Source: Caldimonas caldifontis (GTDB taxonomy: Bacteria > Pseudomonadota > Gammaproteobacteria > Burkholderiales > Burkholderiaceae_C). Taken from it: a stretch of DNA of 64,000 bases. The notes beneath the pieces were generated by a model. It was not told where the DNA came from. It made no database searches and worked only from the letters and a program-made list of their open reading frames with translations. The stretch spans positions 248,001 through 312,000 of the forward strand of contig NZ_PSNX01000003.1 in assembly GCF_002930615.1 (NCBI RefSeq), in the 5' to 3' direction. This document shows positions 38,344-46,961 of this stretch, piece by piece. The position numbers were made by a program, and so were the translations under genes. The first letter of the stretch is position 1. Every line of letters begins with the position of its first letter.

Positions 38344-38883
38344 GGTCAGCTCGGCGCCAGCAGCGCCACCCGGGTGATCACGATGTCGGCAAAGCGCAGC
38401 ATGGCAAGGCGCTCACGGGCGCAGTTGGCGCGGACGATGCAGTCCGCATCGCGCAAGCTTGCCATGCCGCGGCCCTCGCGCTCAAGGTGGCCGTGCGCGG
38501 TATCGAAGCGTGGGCAAACTTCCCATTCTGGGGCGACATCCCGGGACCGCTGTCAAGTCGTGTCGGCCGCCCCGGCGTCCGGACTGACGGGCCGCGTCGA
38601 GGTTGTTGCCGGATGCAACAGGCCGGGGGCCACTTTTCCCCGATCCGCGAGGGGATTTGTGACTGATTGAAAAGCTTGTCGCTGCCGGCCGGGGTTGACA
38701 TACGTCGGGTCGCGCCCGCTCCCTAACATGAGCTGAATCACAGGTGTGGCGGGCCCGGCGGGGCGGTCGCAAGACCCCCTGCCGGCAGCCCGGCCGGCCC
38801 AAAAAAGCGAGGGAAATGAAGGGCAGGGGCCTGGCCGATGGCATGCCGCTTGCCTTTCCTGGGGCCTTACGAGGGGGAGTTCC
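38344..38883 (+). other. Intergenic region upstream of the apbE-ccm cluster
   Basis: This 540-bp stretch must contain the promoter of the large plus-strand gene cluster. A good TTGACA (38695-38700) is present, but the nearest good -10 box, TAACAT (38724-38729), is 23 bases away, too far for a normal sigma70 promoter. Open frames on both strands here lack ribosome sites and recognisable domains. No terminator was found. Confidence 0.4.
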
Positions 38884-39912
38884 ATGTCCGCCGGCTTGCT
38901 CAGCGCCAGCCATCGTCATCGCCTGGGTGCCTTTGCGCGCCCGCAGCGCCGTCCCGCCACCGCCCGGTGGTGGGTGCGCGAGGCCGCCATCATGGGCACG
39001 CGGATCCGCGCTGAGTTGTGGGCCGCGGACGATCGCCTCGCCGAGGTGGCGCTGTCGGCGGTGATGGCCGAGATGCATCGCATCGACGCCGCCATGAGCC
39101 CGCACAAACCCGACTCCGAGCTCTCGCGCATCAATCGCGAGGCCGGCGAGCACCCCGTGCCGCTGAGCGACGAGATGTACGCCCTGGTCGAGCAGGCCCT
39201 GAGCTGGTCCGAGCGCTCCGGCGGGGCCTTCGACATCAGCTATGCGGCCGTGGGGCGGCTGTACGACTACCGCAGCGGTCGCCGCCCCGACGAGGCCCGC
39301 CTGGCGCGCGCTCGCGAGGCGGTCGGCTGGCAGCACCTCGAGCTGGACGCGAGGCAGCGCACGCTGCGCTTCGCGCGCCCGGGCATGTGCATCGACCTCG
39401 GTGGCTTTGCCAAGGGTCATGCGGTCGATGGCGCCGTGGCCCATCTGCAGCGCCTGGGCATCGAGCATGCCATGGTGGCCGCCGGCGGCGACAGCCGGGT
39501 GATCGGTGACCGCCACGGCCGACCCTGGACGGTGGCCATCCGACATCCGCGGCACGAAGGGGCCCCAGCGGCCGTGCTGCCGTTGCAGGACGTGTCGATC
39601 TCCACCTCGGGCGACTACGAGCGCTATTTCATCGATGCCGACGGGGTGCGCCACCACCACCTGATCGATCCGGCCTCGGGCCGTTCGCCCGATCAGGTCC
39701 ACAGCGTCACCGTGATGGCCCCGGACGGGCTTACGAGCGAGGCACTGTCCAAATGTGTGTTCGTGATGGGCGTCGAGCGAGGGCTCGCGCTCGTGGAGGC
39801 CCAGACGGGCGCCGACGCGGTGGTCGTCGACGCGCAGGGGCGTCTGCATGTGTCGGCGGGCCTGCAAGGCGCGGGCGCCGCCCTGGATGAGAAACAAGCA
39901 GTTGTTGTCTGA
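38884..39912 (+). CDS. apbE: ApbE-type FAD:protein FMN transferase, no obvious export signal
   Basis: The 342-residue protein has MGTRIRAELWA, AMSPHKPDSELSRIN, IDLGGFAKGHAVD, MVAAGGDSRVIG, SISTSGDYERYF, HHLIDPASGRSPD and LTSEALSKCVFVMG, the complete ApbE active-site set. It would attach FMN to a Thr of a partner protein. Most ApbE proteins are periplasmic lipoproteins; this one has an Arg-rich N-terminus with no hydrophobic run. GAGGGGGAG precedes the ATG. It is the first gene of the large cluster, 44 bases before the triheme lipoprotein gene. Confidence 0.9.
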   Translation: MSAGLLSASHRHRLGAFARPQRRPATARWWVREAAIMGTRIRAELWAADDRLAEVALSAVMAEMHRIDAAMSPHKPDSELSRINREAGEHPVPLSDEMYALVEQALSWSERSGGAFDISYAAVGRLYDYRSGRRPDEARLARAREAVGWQHLELDARQRTLRFARPGMCIDLGGFAKGHAVDGAVAHLQRLGIEHAMVAAGGDSRVIGDRHGRPWTVAIRHPRHEGAPAAVLPLQDVSISTSGDYERYFIDADGVRHHHLIDPASGRSPDQVHSVTVMAPDGLTSEALSKCVFVMGVERGLALVEAQTGADAVVVDAQGRLHVSAGLQGAGAALDEKQAVVV

Positions 39913-39956
39913 CGGTCGATGACGCCGGCTCACGAGGCCGGTCCACGGAGAACAGC

Positions 39957-42947
39957 ATGAAAACCCACGAGACCCCGATGAGCCTGAGAGTCCTGGCGCT
40001 GATCCTGCCCCTGCTGGGCCTGGCGGCGTGCAGCGGCAGTGACGGTGACGATGTCACCGTCGAAGGCGATGTGGCCATCGCCTATGTGATGCGCTCCAGC
40101 AGCGTGCGCATGGACCCCACCAATGGCAGCCCGTTTGCCCCGGGCGGTGACCTGATGCTGCGCGAGCGCTCCTCACCGAGCGCGCGCGAGATCAACCTCA
40201 CGCGCCGCTTCACACAAGGGGTGGGCGACGCGTCCGACCCCGAGGTGTCCTATGACGGCAAGAAGATCGTCTTCTCGATGCGCTGCCCTGCGAGCAACAC
40301 CGCCACGATCAACGGTCAGCCGGCCTGCACGGGCCGATGGAACATCTGGGAATACGACATGACGTCGGGCGGGCTCACGGGCGGCACCTTCCGGCGCATC
40401 ACCGATTCCACCGAGCACGACGACGTCGATCCCTACTACCTGCCGGCCGGCCGCGGCTTCGTGTTTGCGTCGAACCGCCAGGCCAAGTCCTCGCAGGACC
40501 AGGCCCTGGGCCGCCGCTACTTTGCGCTGGACGAGTACGAGCGCGAGCGCGTGCTCAACATCCACACCATGGATGCCAACGGCGGCAACATCCAGCAGAT
40601 CTCCTTCAACCAGAGCCACGACCGCAACCCCGTGGTGCGGCCCAACGGCGACATCATGTACTCACGCTGGGAGCACATGGCCGATCGCAACCGCTTCGCG
40701 ATCTTTCGCTCCAAGCCTGACGGCACCGACACCTTCGTCCTCTACGGCGCCCACAGCCCGGGCAACAGCTTCCTGCACCCGCGCGACATGGACCCGTCGG
40801 GCCCCTACGCCGGCTTCCTGGCCTCCTCGCTGATGCCGCTGCAGCGCACCGACGAGGGCGGCGCCCTGATGTTCGTCGACGCAGCCAACTACTCCGAGCA
40901 GAACACCCCGGCCAACAGCACCGTGCCCACCCAGGGCGGCCAGGTGCAGGTGACGGCACAGGAGCTGAACATGGACCGCGGCCTGTCGCTGCATGGCCGC
41001 GTCACCACCCCCTACCCGCTGTGGGATGGCACCAACCGCGTGCTGCTGGCCTATCGGCCCTGTGAAGTCACGCGTGCCGGGCGCACGGTGTCTTGCGCCA
41101 CGCTCACGACGGCGGAGATTCAGCGGCTGTCCGATCGCCAGCGCACGATGGAGGCCGTGGCCGAGGATGAGCTGCAGGACAACGTCCCGCCCAACTACGC
41201 CATCTACATGTTCAACCCGGCCAACCAGACCTGGCGCCACGTGGCGACCCCGCCGGCGGGCTACATGTACACCGACCCGATCGCGCTGCAGGCCCGTCGC
41301 GAGCCCCAGGCCAGCGACCCGACCAACGTGGACACCGCCCTGGCCGAGCGTGGCATGGCCCTGATCGAGGTGCGCAGCATCTACAACACCGACCGTCTGG
41401 GTCGCATGGCCGAGATGATGATCGTGCCCGACGACCTCCCGCCGGGTTGCGCCCGCGGCATCGCGATGACCGCCAACACCGACCCGACCAGCACCGCCAC
41501 CCAGGTGGCCGACCTGCTGGCGATCAAGGACCCGGCCAACCCGGCCTACCACTGCACGCCGGTGCGCTTCGTGCGTGCCACGCGGGCCATCCCCCCGCCG
41601 TCCTCGTCGATGGGCCTGCGCCAGGCCATCGGCGAGACCGACTTCGAGCAGCAGCAGATCCTCGGCTACGCGCCCATCGAGCCCGATGGCTCCTTCAAGC
41701 TGGAGATCCCGGCCGACATCCCGCTGGCGCTCGCCGTGGTCGATGCCGAGGGCCGCGCCTTCCAGACGCACGCCAACTGGATCCAGGTGCGCCCGGGTGA
41801 GCGCCGCACCTGCAACGGTTGCCACAGCCCGCGCCGCGGCGCGTCGTTGAATTCCGGCCTGGTGGTCGACACCCAGCCCGCCGCCTTGCTCCCGGCCATG
41901 GCCGCGGCTCACGAGTCCGGCCAGACCATGGCGTCCACCCGGACCCGTCTCGATCCGGCCGCCCTGAGGCTCGTGACCGACATGCTCTACACCGATGTGT
42001 GGGCCGACACCTCGCGACCGGGCGTCACCGCACGGGCGCCCATCATCGTGCGCTACACCGGCAACCCCGACCCGGCCAACGACCTGGCGACGCCGGCGCC
42101 CGTGAACGGCGTGATCAACTACCCCGAGCACATCCAGCCGCTGTGGGAGCGCACCCGCGCGGCGGGCTCCTGCGTGTCCTGCCACAGCGACCCGACACGC
42201 CTGGACCTGCGCGGCACGATCGGCGGGACCGGGCGCATGACCTCCTACGAGGAGCTGCTCGTGGGCGACCCCCTGCTGGACAGCGCGGGCCAGCCGGTCA
42301 CCCGCATCCGCGACGGCGTGCCCATGCTGGAACGCCAGCCGCCGCGCGTGCAATCCAGCTCGAGCGCGGCCAACACCGCCGGCATTGCCCGCAAGAGCCG
42401 CCTCACCGAGATCCTCTTCGGGCACACCTTGCTGGCCGGCAGCGGCCCGCGTGCGATCTACCCCACGCCCTCGGGCAGCGCACCCAACCACGCCACGATG
42501 CTCAACGCAGCCGAAAAGCGCCTGCTGGCCGAGTGGATGGACCTGGGGGCCCAGTACTACAACGACCCGTTCAACGGGGCCAGTGGGGTGCGCACCGTGC
42601 AGACGCTGAGCGAAGCCGCCTTCGAGGCCACCGTGCAGCCCGTGCTGCAGGCCCAGTGCGCAAGCTGCCATCAGGCCGGGGCCGGCATCCCCGGCGCGTC
42701 CCTGGGTGATGCGCTCGCCGTGAGCTTCTCGGGCAACCGCTACGTGCTCACCGGGGTCACCGAGGGCGATTTCAACGTGACGCTCACCCTCATCAACGAC
42801 ACCTGCAACCCGGCGAACAACCTCTTGCTGTCGCGCCCGTCCACGGCACCTCATCCGGCCGGGGGTACCGGCGGGGCGGTGCTGCCGGTGGGCAGCCCGG
42901 GCTATACGGCCATTGCCAACTGGATTCGATCAGGCTGCAACCCATGA
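39957..42947 (+). CDS. Triheme lipoprotein related to hydrazine synthase subunit A
   Basis: The 996-residue protein has a lipobox (LAAC, Cys25), so it is probably anchored in the outer membrane. Residues 40-400 contain propeller-type repeats (SYDGKKIVFSMR, AGRGFVFASNRQ, RPNGDIMYSRWEH). Three c-type heme motifs follow: CNGCH (619), CVSCH (739) and CASCH (901). This propeller plus C-terminal heme layout is that of HzsA-related proteins, which are widespread outside anammox bacteria and uncharacterised. Hydrazine synthesis itself is unlikely because HzsB and HzsC are absent. The hemes require the ccm system encoded in the same cluster. Confidence 0.75.
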   Translation: MKTHETPMSLRVLALILPLLGLAACSGSDGDDVTVEGDVAIAYVMRSSSVRMDPTNGSPFAPGGDLMLRERSSPSAREINLTRRFTQGVGDASDPEVSYDGKKIVFSMRCPASNTATINGQPACTGRWNIWEYDMTSGGLTGGTFRRITDSTEHDDVDPYYLPAGRGFVFASNRQAKSSQDQALGRRYFALDEYERERVLNIHTMDANGGNIQQISFNQSHDRNPVVRPNGDIMYSRWEHMADRNRFAIFRSKPDGTDTFVLYGAHSPGNSFLHPRDMDPSGPYAGFLASSLMPLQRTDEGGALMFVDAANYSEQNTPANSTVPTQGGQVQVTAQELNMDRGLSLHGRVTTPYPLWDGTNRVLLAYRPCEVTRAGRTVSCATLTTAEIQRLSDRQRTMEAVAEDELQDNVPPNYAIYMFNPANQTWRHVATPPAGYMYTDPIALQARREPQASDPTNVDTALAERGMALIEVRSIYNTDRLGRMAEMMIVPDDLPPGCARGIAMTANTDPTSTATQVADLLAIKDPANPAYHCTPVRFVRATRAIPPPSSSMGLRQAIGETDFEQQQILGYAPIEPDGSFKLEIPADIPLALAVVDAEGRAFQTHANWIQVRPGERRTCNGCHSPRRGASLNSGLVVDTQPAALLPAMAAAHESGQTMASTRTRLDPAALRLVTDMLYTDVWADTSRPGVTARAPIIVRYTGNPDPANDLATPAPVNGVINYPEHIQPLWERTRAAGSCVSCHSDPTRLDLRGTIGGTGRMTSYEELLVGDPLLDSAGQPVTRIRDGVPMLERQPPRVQSSSSAANTAGIARKSRLTEILFGHTLLAGSGPRAIYPTPSGSAPNHATMLNAAEKRLLAEWMDLGAQYYNDPFNGASGVRTVQTLSEAAFEATVQPVLQAQCASCHQAGAGIPGASLGDALAVSFSGNRYVLTGVTEGDFNVTLTLINDTCNPANNLLLSRPSTAPHPAGGTGGAVLPVGSPGYTAIANWIRSGCNP

Positions 42948-43564
42948 GTCCTGCGCTAGCCACCCTTCGCCGTGCCGGCCGCTGGGCGCCGGTGGCCACC
43001 TTGCTGCTGGCGTCCTGCGGCGGAGGCTCCAATCCCCTGGACAACCCGCCGGTGGTGAGCAACCCGCCGGGCGAGGGCGGGCAGCGCCTGTCCTTCGTGT
43101 ACTTCCAGAAGTGCGTCAACCCCATCTTCCTGGCCCAGCTCCCGGTCAACCAGAACGGCAGCATCTCGCTCAACACCTGCGCGAGCTCGGGCTGCCACGA
43201 CGACCGCGCCGGCACCGGAGGCGCCTTCCGGGTGGTGCCCGAAGCCCAGGAGGTCGACCTCTCGGATGCGGCCAATACACCCGACGTCGTGCGAGACACG
43301 CCGATGTACCGCAACTTCTACTCCTCGCAGGGGGAGGTGGTCTTGGGTGCGCCGCTGCAGAGCCGCCTGCTCACCAAGCCCATGGTGCTCAACGTGCTGC
43401 ACGGCGGTGGCCTCATCTTCCAGGACGAGAACGACCCGAATGTGCGCCTGATCCGCTACTGGATCAGCCGCCCCATGCCCGAGGGCCAGGACGAATTCAG
43501 CGCGGCGGCCAACAGCATGTTCACGCCGCCCGATCCCGAGACCGGCACTTGCAACACCGAATGA
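42944..43564 (+). CDS. Lipoprotein with a CX4CH heme-like motif
   Basis: The 206-residue protein has a lipobox (LLAS-Cys25), a Pro-rich linker and the segment NTCASSGCHDD (residues 77-87). The motif CASSGCH is a CX4CH pattern, a known but uncommon variant of the c-heme attachment site. The rest has no match that I recognise. It overlaps the triheme gene by four bases (ATGA) and the next gene by four bases. It may be an electron partner or a small subunit of the triheme protein. Confidence 0.7.
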   Translation: MSPALATLRRAGRWAPVATLLLASCGGGSNPLDNPPVVSNPPGEGGQRLSFVYFQKCVNPIFLAQLPVNQNGSISLNTCASSGCHDDRAGTGGAFRVVPEAQEVDLSDAANTPDVVRDTPMYRNFYSSQGEVVLGAPLQSRLLTKPMVLNVLHGGGLIFQDENDPNVRLIRYWISRPMPEGQDEFSAAANSMFTPPDPETGTCNTE

Positions 43565-44361
43565 GCCTTCCGATGCCGTTTGCAGTACCTGGGCGCCGGA
43601 TGCGTGCGCAGCTTCTCCTGGCCTGTGGCCTGAGCCTGGCGGCCGCGGTGCCGGCCATGGCCCAGGTCAGCGCCGTGGCAGCCGACGATGGCTATGAGCG
43701 CGTGCAGGTCGCCGACCCCTACATCGAGTTCCGCACCGGCCCTGGCCGCGGCTACCCCATCTTCCATGTGGTGGACCGGCACGAGTGGATCGCCATCACG
43801 CTGCGCCAGACCGACTGGTACCAGGTGCGCGCGGAAAACGGCAAGGAAGGATGGGTGCACCGCCGCCAGCTCGAACGCACGCTCACCGCCGCCGGCAGCG
43901 AGCGGACCTTCCGCGACATCGTGCTCGACGACTACCTGAGCCGGCGCCTGCTGGCGGGCGGCAGCTGGGGTCGTTTCGACGGCGAGCCCATGCTCAAGCT
44001 CACCGCCGCCTACCGGCTGTCCACCTCGCTCAGCCTGGAGGGGCATGTGGGCCAGGTGCAGGGCACCTTCTCGGGCACGAGCTTCTGGCACCTGGGTCTG
44101 GCCGCCGAGCCCTGGTCCGACCGCCGCCTTTCGCCCTTCTTCAGCGTGGGCGTGGGGCGCTTCTCCAACGTGCCCAACAGCAGCCTGGTGAGCGCCATCC
44201 GCACCGACGCCAACCTGGGGCAGGCCACCCTGGGCCTGCGTTGGCACCTGAGCGAGCGCTTCATGCTCACCGCCGACTACAGCCTGTACACCGCCTTCGT
44301 CGCCGACGAACGCTCCATCGAATACCGGGCCTTCACCGCCGGCCTGGCCTTCTTCTTCTGA
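43561..44361 (+). CDS. SH3-domain outer-membrane beta-barrel protein
   Basis: The 266-residue protein has a signal peptide (ending AMAQ), a bacterial SH3 domain (residues 45-105: IEFRTGPGRGYPIFHVVDRHEW and GWVHRRQLE) and a C-terminal half of alternating amphipathic strands that ends in LAFFF. A terminal Phe is the usual outer-membrane barrel signal. SH3 domains of this type often bind peptidoglycan, so the protein could link the cell wall to the outer membrane. It overlaps the preceding gene by four bases. Confidence 0.75.
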   Translation: MSLPMPFAVPGRRMRAQLLLACGLSLAAAVPAMAQVSAVAADDGYERVQVADPYIEFRTGPGRGYPIFHVVDRHEWIAITLRQTDWYQVRAENGKEGWVHRRQLERTLTAAGSERTFRDIVLDDYLSRRLLAGGSWGRFDGEPMLKLTAAYRLSTSLSLEGHVGQVQGTFSGTSFWHLGLAAEPWSDRRLSPFFSVGVGRFSNVPNSSLVSAIRTDANLGQATLGLRWHLSERFMLTADYSLYTAFVADERSIEYRAFTAGLAFFF

Positions 44362-44373
44362 ACGGACGTCTCC

Positions 44374-45042
44374 ATGCCTTCCAAGCACGCCCTTCATCCC
44401 TGGCTCACCGTGGCCCTGCTGGCCGCGGCCCTGCTGCTCACCCCGCTGCTGGCCACCGCTCAGGCCAGCGAGCCCCAGCGCCCGGCCAACGAGCAGGTCA
44501 TCGTGCCCGAGGTCGAGCGCCGCGAAGTGCGCCTGCCCCGCATCCCCTCCAAGGACATCATCGCCGGGCTCTTCACGGGCATCTACTCCACCGACAGCTT
44601 CGGCGCGAGCCCCGTGGTGGGCGTGCGGCTGGGCTACCACCTCACCGAAGACTTCTTCTTCGAGGCGGCCTACGGCCGGGCGCGTGTCAGCGACGAGTCC
44701 TTCCGACGCATCCTGCCCGGCGGCGTGTTCGCGAGCGAAAAGTCCACCCTCACCTACTACAACGTCTCGCTGGGCTACAACATCCTGCCCGGCGAGGTTT
44801 TCCTGGGATCCAAGCGCGCCAAGGCCACCGTCACCTACCTGATCGCCGGCATCGGCAGCACCGAACTCGACGACCAGCGCAACCAGACCCTCAACATCGG
44901 CCTGGGCACCCGCTTCCTGCTCGGCCAGCGCTCGGCCCTGCAGCTCGACTTGCGCGACCACATCTTCTCCTTCGACCTGCTGGGCGAACGCCGCAGCACC
45001 CACAACCTCGAGCTCACGCTGGGCCTGAGCTTCTTCTTCTGA
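44374..45042 (+). CDS. Outer-membrane beta-barrel protein (OMP_myx_plus-like)
   Basis: The 222-residue protein has a signal peptide (ending ATAQ), a charged linker, and eight or so amphipathic strands (GVRLGYHLTEDFFFEAAYG, STLTYYNVSLGYNIL, NLELTLGLSFFF). It ends in Phe. The composition matches the small barrel family named after Myxococcus (TIGR04565 type), but this is from memory. It lies 12 bases after the SH3-barrel gene. Confidence 0.7.
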   Translation: MPSKHALHPWLTVALLAAALLLTPLLATAQASEPQRPANEQVIVPEVERREVRLPRIPSKDIIAGLFTGIYSTDSFGASPVVGVRLGYHLTEDFFFEAAYGRARVSDESFRRILPGGVFASEKSTLTYYNVSLGYNILPGEVFLGSKRAKATVTYLIAGIGSTELDDQRNQTLNIGLGTRFLLGQRSALQLDLRDHIFSFDLLGERRSTHNLELTLGLSFFF

Positions 45043-45074
45043 CCCGCCTCGTCGTGCACGCCCAGGAGTCCCGC

Positions 45075-45575
45075 ATGCACCTGATCCCCACCCTCCGTCA
45101 CCTCGCCGCCCTGGCCGCCTTGTGCCTCGCCATCCCGGCTCTGGCCGCGCAGCCGAACGCGCCCGCCCCCGACTTCACGCTGAGCACGCTCAAAGGCTCG
45201 AACATGCGCCTGCAGGAGCAGCGCGGCAACGTGGTGCTGGTGAACTTCTGGGCCACCTGGTGCGGCCCCTGCCGCGAAGAGATGCCCCATCTCAACCGCC
45301 TGTATGACAAGTACCGCGCCCTCGGTTTCACCGTGATGGCCGTGAGCATCGACGACGACCCGGCCAAGGCCGCCAGCATGGCGTCCAAGCTGGGCCTGAA
45401 CTTCCCGGTGCTCTTCGATGCCGACAAGAAGGTGAGCCGCCAGTACGACCTCAAGGCCATGCCCTACACCGTGATCGTCGATCGCGACGGGCGGGCGCGG
45501 CATCTGCATCGCGGCTACCAGAGTGGCTACGAGAACCTCTATGAACAGCAGATCCGCGCCTTGCTGAAGGAATGA
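45075..45575 (+). CDS. TlpA-type periplasmic thioredoxin
   Basis: The 166-residue protein has a signal peptide (ending ALAA), the segment APDFTLSTLKGSNMRLQEQRG and the redox motif WCGPC (Cys63 and Cys66), then the cis-Pro region KAMPYTVIVD. TlpA and ResA proteins reduce disulfides in heme-binding or copper-binding proteins. Lying between the cytochrome genes and the Cys-tailed DUF4266 gene, it probably serves one of them. A second thioredoxin, CcmG, is at the end of the cluster. Confidence 0.92.
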   Translation: MHLIPTLRHLAALAALCLAIPALAAQPNAPAPDFTLSTLKGSNMRLQEQRGNVVLVNFWATWCGPCREEMPHLNRLYDKYRALGFTVMAVSIDDDPAKAASMASKLGLNFPVLFDADKKVSRQYDLKAMPYTVIVDRDGRARHLHRGYQSGYENLYEQQIRALLKE

Positions 45576-45586
45576 GGACCATGACG

Positions 45587-45802
45587 ATGCGCTGCCTTCC
45601 CGTCCTGGCCCTGGCCGTGCTGCTGTCGGCCTGTGCGACCGAGCCCTGGGTCAAGCCCTACGAGCGCGAGCGCCTGGCCGACCCGATCATGCAGGTGCAT
45701 CGCGATGCCCTCTCGGCCCGCCACACCGAACACGTGCGCGAGGTGCGCGAGGGCGGCCGCGGTGGCAACGGCGTGCAAGGAGGCGGTTGTGGCTGCAACT
45801 GA
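45587..45802 (+). CDS. DUF4266 small lipoprotein with Cys-Gly-Cys tail
   Basis: The protein has about 71 residues, with a lipobox (LSAC, Cys16), EPWVKPYERERLADPIMQ, the DUF4266 core, and a Gly-rich tail ending GGCGCN. The CGC tail looks like a metal or disulfide site. Three ATG codons (45572, 45581 and 45587) are possible; the last has AGGA eight bases upstream, while the first overlaps the tlpA stop. DUF4266 genes usually stand next to DUF3570 genes, as here. Function is unknown. Confidence 0.8.
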   Translation: MRCLPVLALAVLLSACATEPWVKPYERERLADPIMQVHRDALSARHTEHVREVREGGRGGNGVQGGGCGCN

Positions 45803-46949
45803 GACCACCTGCCCCATCGGCCACCGAAGGGCGCGCTGGCTGCGCGGCTTCATGGCCCAGTGGCGCATGCGCACCCCGCGCGCGCTGCGCGCGGCCGGCC
45901 TGGCGGCCCTGGCTGCCGGGTCGGCGCAGGCCGTCACCCTGCCCGAGGACAAGGCCGAAGCCCTCTACCACCTCTATGACGGCGGCGGCACGCGCGCCTA
46001 CGGGCCGGCCCTGCTGGTGCGCAAGAGCATGGCCGATCGCGTGTCCCTCTCGGCCTTCTACAACGTCGACGCGGTGAGCAATGCCTCCATCGACGTGGTC
46101 ACCACCGCCAGCCCCTACTCCGAGCGGCGCACCGAGTACGGCCTGGGGCTCGACTATGTCTACCGCGACTCGCTGATGTCGCTGTCCACCACCCGCAGCA
46201 CCGAACCCGACTACGAGGCCAACTCCGTCGGCATCGATGTCTCGCAGGACGTCTTCGGCGGCATGACCACCGTGAGCCTGGGCTTCACCCGCGCCTGGGA
46301 CAAGGTGGGCCGCTCCGACGTGGGCTTCTTCGACGAGGCCCTGCACTGGCGCTACCGCCTGGGCGTCACCCAGATCCTCACACCGCGCTGGATCGCCAGC
46401 CTCAACGCCGAGGTGGTGTCCGACAGCGGCTACCTCGGCAACCCGTATCGTGTGGCACGGGTCTTCGGCGCGGCCGTGCCCGAACGCAACCCCCGCACGC
46501 GCACCAGCCGGGCGATCAAGGGCCGCGTCACGGGGGCCATCGGCAGCGAGGCCGCGGTGCATGCCGAGTACCGCTACTTCTGGGACACCTGGGACATCAC
46601 CGCCCACACCGTGGAAGTGGGCTACAGCCGCTATGTGCGCGAAGACACGCTGGTCGACGGCTTCCTGCGTTACCACAGCCAGTCCAAGGCCCTGTTCTAC
46701 AGCGACAACGCCACGGCCGAGACCACCTACATCTCGCGCAGCCGCCAGCTCAGCACCTTCAACTCGCCCTCGGTGGGGGTGAAGCTCAGCTACCGCGCCA
46801 AGCGGGTGCCCGGACAGTACGAGCTCAAGGCCCACGCGGCCTACGAATACAAGCTCTACAACTTCAAGGACTTCACCGACATCCGCACCGGCCGGCCGTA
46901 CTCGTACAACGCCAACGTGTTCCAGGTCTACCTGTCGGCCACCTTCTGA
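45789..46949 (+). CDS. DUF3570 outer-membrane protein
   Basis: The 386-residue protein contains repeated amphipathic strands (RVSLSAFYNVDAVSNASIDVVTTASPY near residue 80, GLGLDYVYRDS, TVEVGYSRYVRED) and ends VYLSATF, consistent with a large outer-membrane barrel of the DUF3570 family. The start is the GTG at 45789, which has AAGGAGG five bases upstream and overlaps the DUF4266 gene by 14 bases. The N-terminus has a late hydrophobic segment ending SAQA. The role is unknown; DUF3570, DUF4266, TlpA and ApbE genes tend to occur together (from memory). Confidence 0.85.
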   Translation: MAATETTCPIGHRRARWLRGFMAQWRMRTPRALRAAGLAALAAGSAQAVTLPEDKAEALYHLYDGGGTRAYGPALLVRKSMADRVSLSAFYNVDAVSNASIDVVTTASPYSERRTEYGLGLDYVYRDSLMSLSTTRSTEPDYEANSVGIDVSQDVFGGMTTVSLGFTRAWDKVGRSDVGFFDEALHWRYRLGVTQILTPRWIASLNAEVVSDSGYLGNPYRVARVFGAAVPERNPRTRTSRAIKGRVTGAIGSEAAVHAEYRYFWDTWDITAHTVEVGYSRYVREDTLVDGFLRYHSQSKALFYSDNATAETTYISRSRQLSTFNSPSVGVKLSYRAKRVPGQYELKAHAAYEYKLYNFKDFTDIRTGRPYSYNANVFQVYLSATF

Positions 46950-46961
46950 ACGAGCGCGCCC

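Noticed and set aside
38378-38701. 107-codon minus-strand frame upstream of apbE
   Set aside because: Ala/Ser/Pro-rich, no ribosome site and no domain. A degraded repeat copy cannot be excluded, but a gene is not supported.
38695-38729. TTGACA and TAACAT as the apbE cluster promoter
   Set aside because: The spacing of 23 bases is too long for a standard sigma70 promoter; noted only as a possible part of the region.
40662-42854. 730-codon minus-strand frame opposite the triheme gene
   Set aside because: It is His/Gly/Arg-rich shadow composition; the plus-strand frame has a lipobox and three heme motifs.
39957-42947. Hydrazine synthase and anammox metabolism
   Set aside because: Only an HzsA-like protein is present. 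HzsB, HzsC and other anammox genes are absent, and the gene context is a motor and ccm cluster.
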